Of a stretch of 64,000 nucleotides of DNA, positions 59,071 to 64,000 are shown piece after piece (the first letter of the stretch is position 1; every line of letters begins with the position of its first letter). The position numbers were made by a program, and so were the translations under genes. Location: NCBI RefSeq assembly GCF_016808335.1, contig NC_053147.1:67020960-67084959 (forward strand), given 5' to 3'. A model generated the notes under the pieces. The model ran no database searches. It saw only the letters and a program-made list of their open reading frames with translations, and was not told the DNA's origin. Source of the stretch: Panicum virgatum. Taxonomy: Eukaryota > Streptophyta > Magnoliopsida > Poales > Poaceae.

Positions 59071-61599
59071 ATGGCCAAGGAGGAGGGCAAGAAGGAGAAG
59101 AAGAGCAAGACCAAGAGCAAGGCGGCGGCCAAGGAGACAGCCGCCGCCGCCGCCGCCCCTGATGGGAGGGCCGCGGTGGTCACCTCCGTCGCCGCCTTCC
59201 TCGAGGCCGGCGGGTTCCCGCGCACGCTTGCCGCCCTCCAATCCGAGGCCGACCTCGAGGTAGCTGTGATTATTACTCTCTCCACTGTGCGCTTGTGGTG
59301 TAGCGTTTTGTTGCACTGTTGCTGAGGCGCGGAATTGGGGGAATTGCTGGTTCCAGGCAGGTGCTTGGAGGGCGTCGCCGGTGAACTTGGAGGAGTTGGT
59401 GGCCAAATTCTTGGACTCGAGGTACTTTAAGCATCAACCCAGTGTTTATTCTCCATGTCACATTGCTTCGGTTGGTGAATGGTAATACATTTTTGGTGTG
59501 ATGCGATCGATAATTGATGGAAATTTGATGGTCGCGTGCAGCAATCTCGCTCCAGTGGCTGTTTCCGTGGGAAGCGATGAGCAAGGTAGCATATTTGGTC
59601 ATGATGCACTGTTGCTACTGGACATTGATTGTCAGCTTGCTTATGTTTAATTGGTGCCGACCTGAATTTGCTGGTGCAGATAAACCAACTAATGGTGTAG
59701 TGGAAGACGGTGGCAAGAAAAAGAAGAAGGAGAAAACTGCTGCAGAGGCGGGTGAATCCGAGAACAAAGTGAGTGAGCCTTCTGCTCAGGAAAAACCTAG
59801 TGAAAATGTGGACGGTGAGGCCAAAGCGAAGAAACAGAAGAAGAAGAAGAAGAAAGATGATTCTTCAGCTGAGAATGCTGGTAGCGTTGAAGCAACTGAA
59901 ACAGTGAAGAATGATGATCAGAAGAAGCCTGATGGCAAGAAGAAGAAAAGCAAGAAGCATGACATGGACGATGATGTTGAAGCTAGGCTGGACAAGGTGG
60001 AATTGGCAATAAAAAACAAGTTTGAGGAAGCTGAGAAACTTAATGGGGATGGTGATAAATCAAAAGAGGAAGAATTGAAAAGTCAGAATGATGATGATGA
60101 CAAGAACAATGGTGCTGTAGGAAAGAAAAAGAAGAAGAAGAAAGACAAATCAGCCACCGAGATTTCAGAAAAGACTGATGCAGGAGCTGTACCTGCTGAT
60201 GGTGATGCGGCCAAGGGAAATAGTGATGCGGTGGAAATAGTGAAGGTTGATAATGAGAAAAAAAGTAAAAAGAAGCGAAAGAAGTCTAACCCTGAAGAAA
60301 ATGTTCAGGTGGAAGATAAAGAGGTTGCAGGGAAAGATTCCGCCCCAAAACCAGAGGATGAGAACAAGAGTGGAATGGAGATTGAAGAAGGTGATAATGA
60401 AAAGCTGTCAGATGAGAATGCTGTTACTGGCAAAAAACGGAAACTAGAAGAAGTCGATGGAAGCAATCCCCCTTCAACAGCTAAAGAAGATAACACTGCT
60501 AACCAGAGTCTAACCAATGGCTTTGCTGAGGATAAAACAAACCAGGACAGCAACATAAAACCAAGTAAAAGGCAGAAACATTCATCTGAGGTATGCACCT
60601 TCTAATTCTCTGTGATTACCTCATGGCTTGCTACTGTTTGTGCTTCGTTTCCTGTAGTTTAGTGACCTACGGAGGTGTTAGCCATAATTTTTAGATCTCG
60701 TTTATGCTTGATGCATTATTTTCTACTAGCTTCCTTGGCAATGTGTTTTTGCATTGTGCTTCAACTATGTGTCGTTGTGTCGATAATATGTGATTATTAC
60801 TGGTCGGTGTTGTAATGTCCGCCAGCGTAAATTCACCATGAGGATGTTTAGAAATTCATTACATTTGCTAATGTGAGAAGCCATACCTGAGACTGGATCC
60901 ACAGACACTGTTCTTGTAATTTATTAGGGTATATAAATTGTGTAGGTAATTCCACCAGTGATGCAGTTGCTGATCAAGCTTGTAATGCTCCTGATATTGA
61001 TCTTATTTGGTCTATTGACTATTTGATATGGTTGTTTTGTAATTAGTGTGATAACAGCAGTAGTCTTTTTTGTTCCGAGCAAGTTCAGTAGGTTTCATTA
61101 GTCTGACCAATGTCGAAATTCTGATTATTTCTTTTTATTCATTTATTGCAGCCTAAAACTGTGAATGCTTTTCAACGGGTGAAGCTGGAGGATGTCAAAT
61201 TTGCAGATGAGAGATTTCAAGATAACTCTTATTGGGCTAAGGTGCTTTACTGCTTTTGTTGATCATGTATTCAGGTGTTGAGAGATTTTAGCATGCCTCA
61301 GCTAACCTTTTTCTGGCCTATCTATCTTTTAGAGTGGTGCAGAAACTGGTTATGGTGCGAAGGCTCAAGAGATCCTTGGTCAAGTCAGAGGAAGGTTGGT
61401 ACTTCCTGTTCCCTTTGATTTTCCTTTTGTGAGCATTTATTGGAAAATACGTTCCTTTCTGATTCCGGGTTTATTCTATCTGTCTTGCTGCAGGGGCTTT
61501 CGGCATGAGAAGACCAAGAAGAAGCGCGGAACATACAGGGGCGGGCAAATCGACCTACAAACCCACTCGATCAAGTTTGACAATTCGGATGACGAGTGA
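59071..61599 (+). CDS. LisH and SRP40 C-terminal domain nucleolar protein
   Basis: Likely a Nopp140/SRP40-related nucleolar phosphoprotein acting in snoRNP and ribosome assembly. Exons: 59071-59259, 59357-59421, 59542-59585, 59680-60590, 61152-61241, 61333-61394 and 61494-61599; phases agree and give 488 residues. The N-terminus is Lys-rich, then a LisH dimerisation motif at about 34-63 (VTSVAAFLEAGGFPRTLAAL). Exon 4 encodes a long low-complexity region (about 100-400) of alternating Lys and Asp/Glu/Ser blocks, many probable CK2 sites and nuclear localisation signals. The SRP40 C-terminal domain (about 405-488) has NAFQRVKLEDVKFADERF, SYWAKSGAETGYGAKAQEIL and GRGFRHEKTKKKRGTYRGGQ. The ATG at 59071 is preferred over one in frame at 58990 because it starts the conserved Lys-rich head. 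The promoter carries telo-box and site II motifs. Confidence 0.94.
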
Positions 61600-62245
61600 T
61601 CGCTTAGCTTCACCAAAGATGGGAGAAGTCTACTGCATTTAGCAGTTAACCATTTTTCTTGCCAATAACCTATCCGTCTTGCTGGTTGGAAGAAGTTTGG
61701 CGGTGGGGTGGTGCTACGGTGGTGAAAGCGGAGGGCACATGATTGTTGCAGTGTTGCCGGTTTTGTTATGATGGACGTCCTGCTAAGTTTGAGGCATGGA
61801 AATTTTGGGTTGGGCTCACTGATGTATCAATCATTTTTGCTACTGCTGGTGCGACATAGTGTTGCTACTACACGCATATGGTTTATGAGCTTAACTGAGC
61901 GCCCGTTGGATTTCGTGATCCTTTTGAAATGCCTCTAAGTTGGCATATCTGGCCACACAAGCCCGCTTTGAGCCCAGAATGTGTTCTCTTTCTGCTTAAA
62001 ATGGCCGCTGCAGTTGAGGTGGTGAGCGTACAAAGAGGACGCACACGCAGCAGTTGGTGGTGAACTTTTTTTCTTCCTTGAACAAGTTGGTGCTGAACTG
62101 GAGATGACATGTTTAACCGGGCCTTGGGCTGCAACTGCATCTTACACTGGGTAGGCCCAGCTAGTACTAGGCTGCTAGGCCGACACAGGACACGACTGGC
62201 CCATTCCAGGATGAATCGTGCGTGGTCGTCATGTAGGAGAGTGTG
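61600..62245. other. 3' flank of the SRP40-domain gene
   Basis: Contains the 3' UTR (roughly to 61850). No further gene recognised. Confidence 0.55.
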
Positions 62246-62370
62246 GCGGTTTTTTTATTTTTGTTTTTTATAAAAATATATTTTCGTTTTCGAAATTTAC
62301 AGTAATATACCCCGGCCACCCCGCTGCCGGGCGGCCGGGACCTGGTCCCCCGCTGCGGAGCGGCAGAGGC
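62246..62370. mobile_element. Terminal fragment related to the foldback Mutator-like element
   Basis: GCGGTTTTTTTATTTTTG, TTTTTTATAAAAATATATTT and AATTTACAGTAATATACCCC followed by GC-rich CCGCTGCCGGGCGG match the left terminus of 40707-41674 in order and spacing. The other terminus is not visible. Confidence 0.75.
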
Positions 62371-62716
62371 TTTTATAAAAAACTTTTGCGAAAATATTTG
62401 TGGCAGTGTTTGTCTGCCATGACGACCGTAGCATACTGTATGAGGCTATTGGATTGGAGCTACTCTGACCTCATGATGAACGGTCATGATGAGCATGGAT
62501 CATCATCGGTTTTACCCTTTGAACTTTTGATGAATCTGGTCCATCCATTCAAAGGATCCCGGTCAAAGTCAAAGCTTGTTGGTGAGCTGCTACTGGCCTA
62601 GTACTGCACTGCAGCACTCTATCTCAACTATGGTCGTCAAGATCCTGCCAGACGAGAGCCAGGCCGGAGGAGGTGTGCCACTGCAGCAACCTATGATGGC
62701 CTAACCTATGCGGATA

Positions 62717-62949
62717 CTTCCTCCGTCTCAAAATAAATATAATTTTAAATTTTAAAATTTATTTTATAATAAATATAATTTTGACTCACCTACCACAAAA
62801 GACAAACCATTTTCTGAAGGTTCTCACAAAAAGACAACTAATACCTTATTCACTCACCATAAAAGACAAATGATATTTTGGTAATTTTACATCTAGCATT
62901 GATTTGTGTGTTTGATCCTAAAATTGTATTTATTTTGAGATGAAGGGAG
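62717..62949. mobile_element. Stowaway-like MITE
   Basis: CTTCCTCCGTCTCAAAATAA at the left and TTATTTTGAGATGAAGGGAG at the right, with TA on each side (62715-62716, 62950-62951). The interior is AT-rich and non-coding. From 62952 to about 63480 I see no gene. Confidence 0.85.
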
Positions 62950-63479
62950 TACACGAGGACCTCAACACATCCCCATGTCTATGTCTGATGTCTTGACTTG
63001 CTGTGTCCACTGTAGCCATGCCCTTGCATCTGGATGGCCTTTTTCTAGTTTGCTCAGCTCTCATCTCCTCCTTTCCTCCTCGTGTGATCCACGTTCACGA
63101 GTCACCATGGATGGATGGATCATATCAGCATATGCCTTCTGTGAAGCAGGAGGACTGTAGGAGAGGCACGCTTCAGTGCAGAGCTCATGATGCCGGGTGT
63201 GACCGGAGGAAGACCGGGCCGGCGTCACGTTTTCAAGTCACACATCTTGGCCCGTGAGTGTGTTCGCATCGTCAGAGGGCTTGTTCTTTGGCAGGGAAAA
63301 GAAAACTTGTTTGTTGCCCCCCTGGTCTCTATACAATGACTGATGGTTGCTGTCGACGTCTGTTTACCTTGGAACTGGTTCTGAATCAGCAAGTACATCA
63401 TGCAGTAACCATGTTATTATCGCCAGTCCCAACTGAGAATTAACACTGATAAAAGGAAAAAGAAAAAAGAGAGCTACCT

Positions 63480-64000
63480 GTTGGAACTCGTCTACCAGCC
63501 TGCGCGTGCTGTCCGCTTCGCGCGCGCACGCCGCTCGCTCACCGCGCGCGCTCTCTGCGCCACGCCCGTGGTGTGACTCGCGCTCGTCCCGCACCCGCGC
63601 GACTTGACTTGCGCTCGCCACGCTCCCGCGTTCGCCTGTAATCTAGCTGAGTTAGTTAGATCCAAGTGTGCTTTGTAATTGTATATAAGACACACAAGAG
63701 ATCCATACAATCCACGGTTGATCCATTCTCTGAGGGACCGAAACTTGCGACTAGAGGGTGGTGAATGGGAGCCGATCAAAATTTCTCTCGAAATCGATCC
63801 GTCGGTCTATATCCCAAAAATCACTACAAACCCTCGAATCTAGGGTGAGAGAGTAGCTATGGACTAGCAGTCTCTAAGCAAAAACCCTAGGACGAGAAAC
63901 GGAAGCAATGCGGAAAAACTCACCAAACAGCAGCTCTGCTGAGTCAGACCGGTCTGACCGCTAGCACAGACCGATCAAACCGGTCAAGCTAGAATTTGAA
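63480..64000. mobile_element. Retroelement sequence entering the right edge, unresolved
   Basis: TGTTGGAACTCGTCTACC near 63479 begins an LTR-like stretch with ATTGTATATAAGACAC (63678) as a possible promoter. From about 63750, CTAGAGGGTGGTGAATGGGA resembles the AAGAGGGGGGTGAATTGGGC end of the solo LTR at 19515, and GACCGGTCTGACCGC plus AAACCGGTCA repeats follow. Boundaries lie outside the window. Confidence 0.45.

Overview
This is a plant nuclear window, almost certainly from a grass and probably a panicoid one. The evidence is GT-AG introns, GC-rich first exons, dense small MITEs and LTR elements between genes, and proteins with grass-type sequences. From memory, the order HD-ZIP III / NF-YA / cationic amino acid transporter / SET-domain trithorax-like gene resembles a block near the end of rice chromosome 12, but I could not run a synteny comparison.

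Layout. 66-4763 (-): the 5' thirteen exons of a class III HD-ZIP gene (HOX32/HOX33 type), with the miR166 target split across an exon junction; its 3' end lies beyond base 1. 4.99-26.8 kb: a gene-free stretch with many MITEs, a SINE relic and a Ty1-copia element (15229-23210, 5-bp target duplication) that is itself split by a 1.69-kb solo LTR. 26828-29885 (-): an NF-YA subunit. 32847-34790 (-): a two-exon cationic amino acid transporter. About 35.15-35.40 kb: remains of a UDP-glycosyltransferase. 36668-38835 (+): a NatD/NAA40-type histone N-terminal acetyltransferase with an apparent 2-base frameshift in its acetyl-CoA loop. 40707-41674: a foldback Mutator-like element with a 9-bp target duplication, followed by an inverted copy of the NAA40 upstream region. 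46979-47300: a complete miniature LTR retrotransposon (TRIM/SMART type). 47806-53608 (-): an ATXR7-like SET-domain gene carrying a Stowaway MITE, a 41-bp tandem array and, upstream of its start, a SINE. 57.6-58.15 kb: a broken F-box gene. 59071-61599 (+): a LisH/SRP40-domain nucleolar protein gene with a telo-box and site II motifs in its promoter. The right edge enters more retroelement sequence.

Several genes act in gene regulation (HD-ZIP III, NF-YA, SET methyltransferase, histone acetyltransferase), but they are independently promoted and I see no operon-like or pathway cluster. The most informative material is structural: precisely bounded mobile elements with readable target duplications, the apparent lesion in NAA40, and the duplicated NAA40 upstream segment. 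I found nothing that looks like a wholly new biological system. Exon boundaries were set by eye from splice consensus, frame continuity and family conservation.
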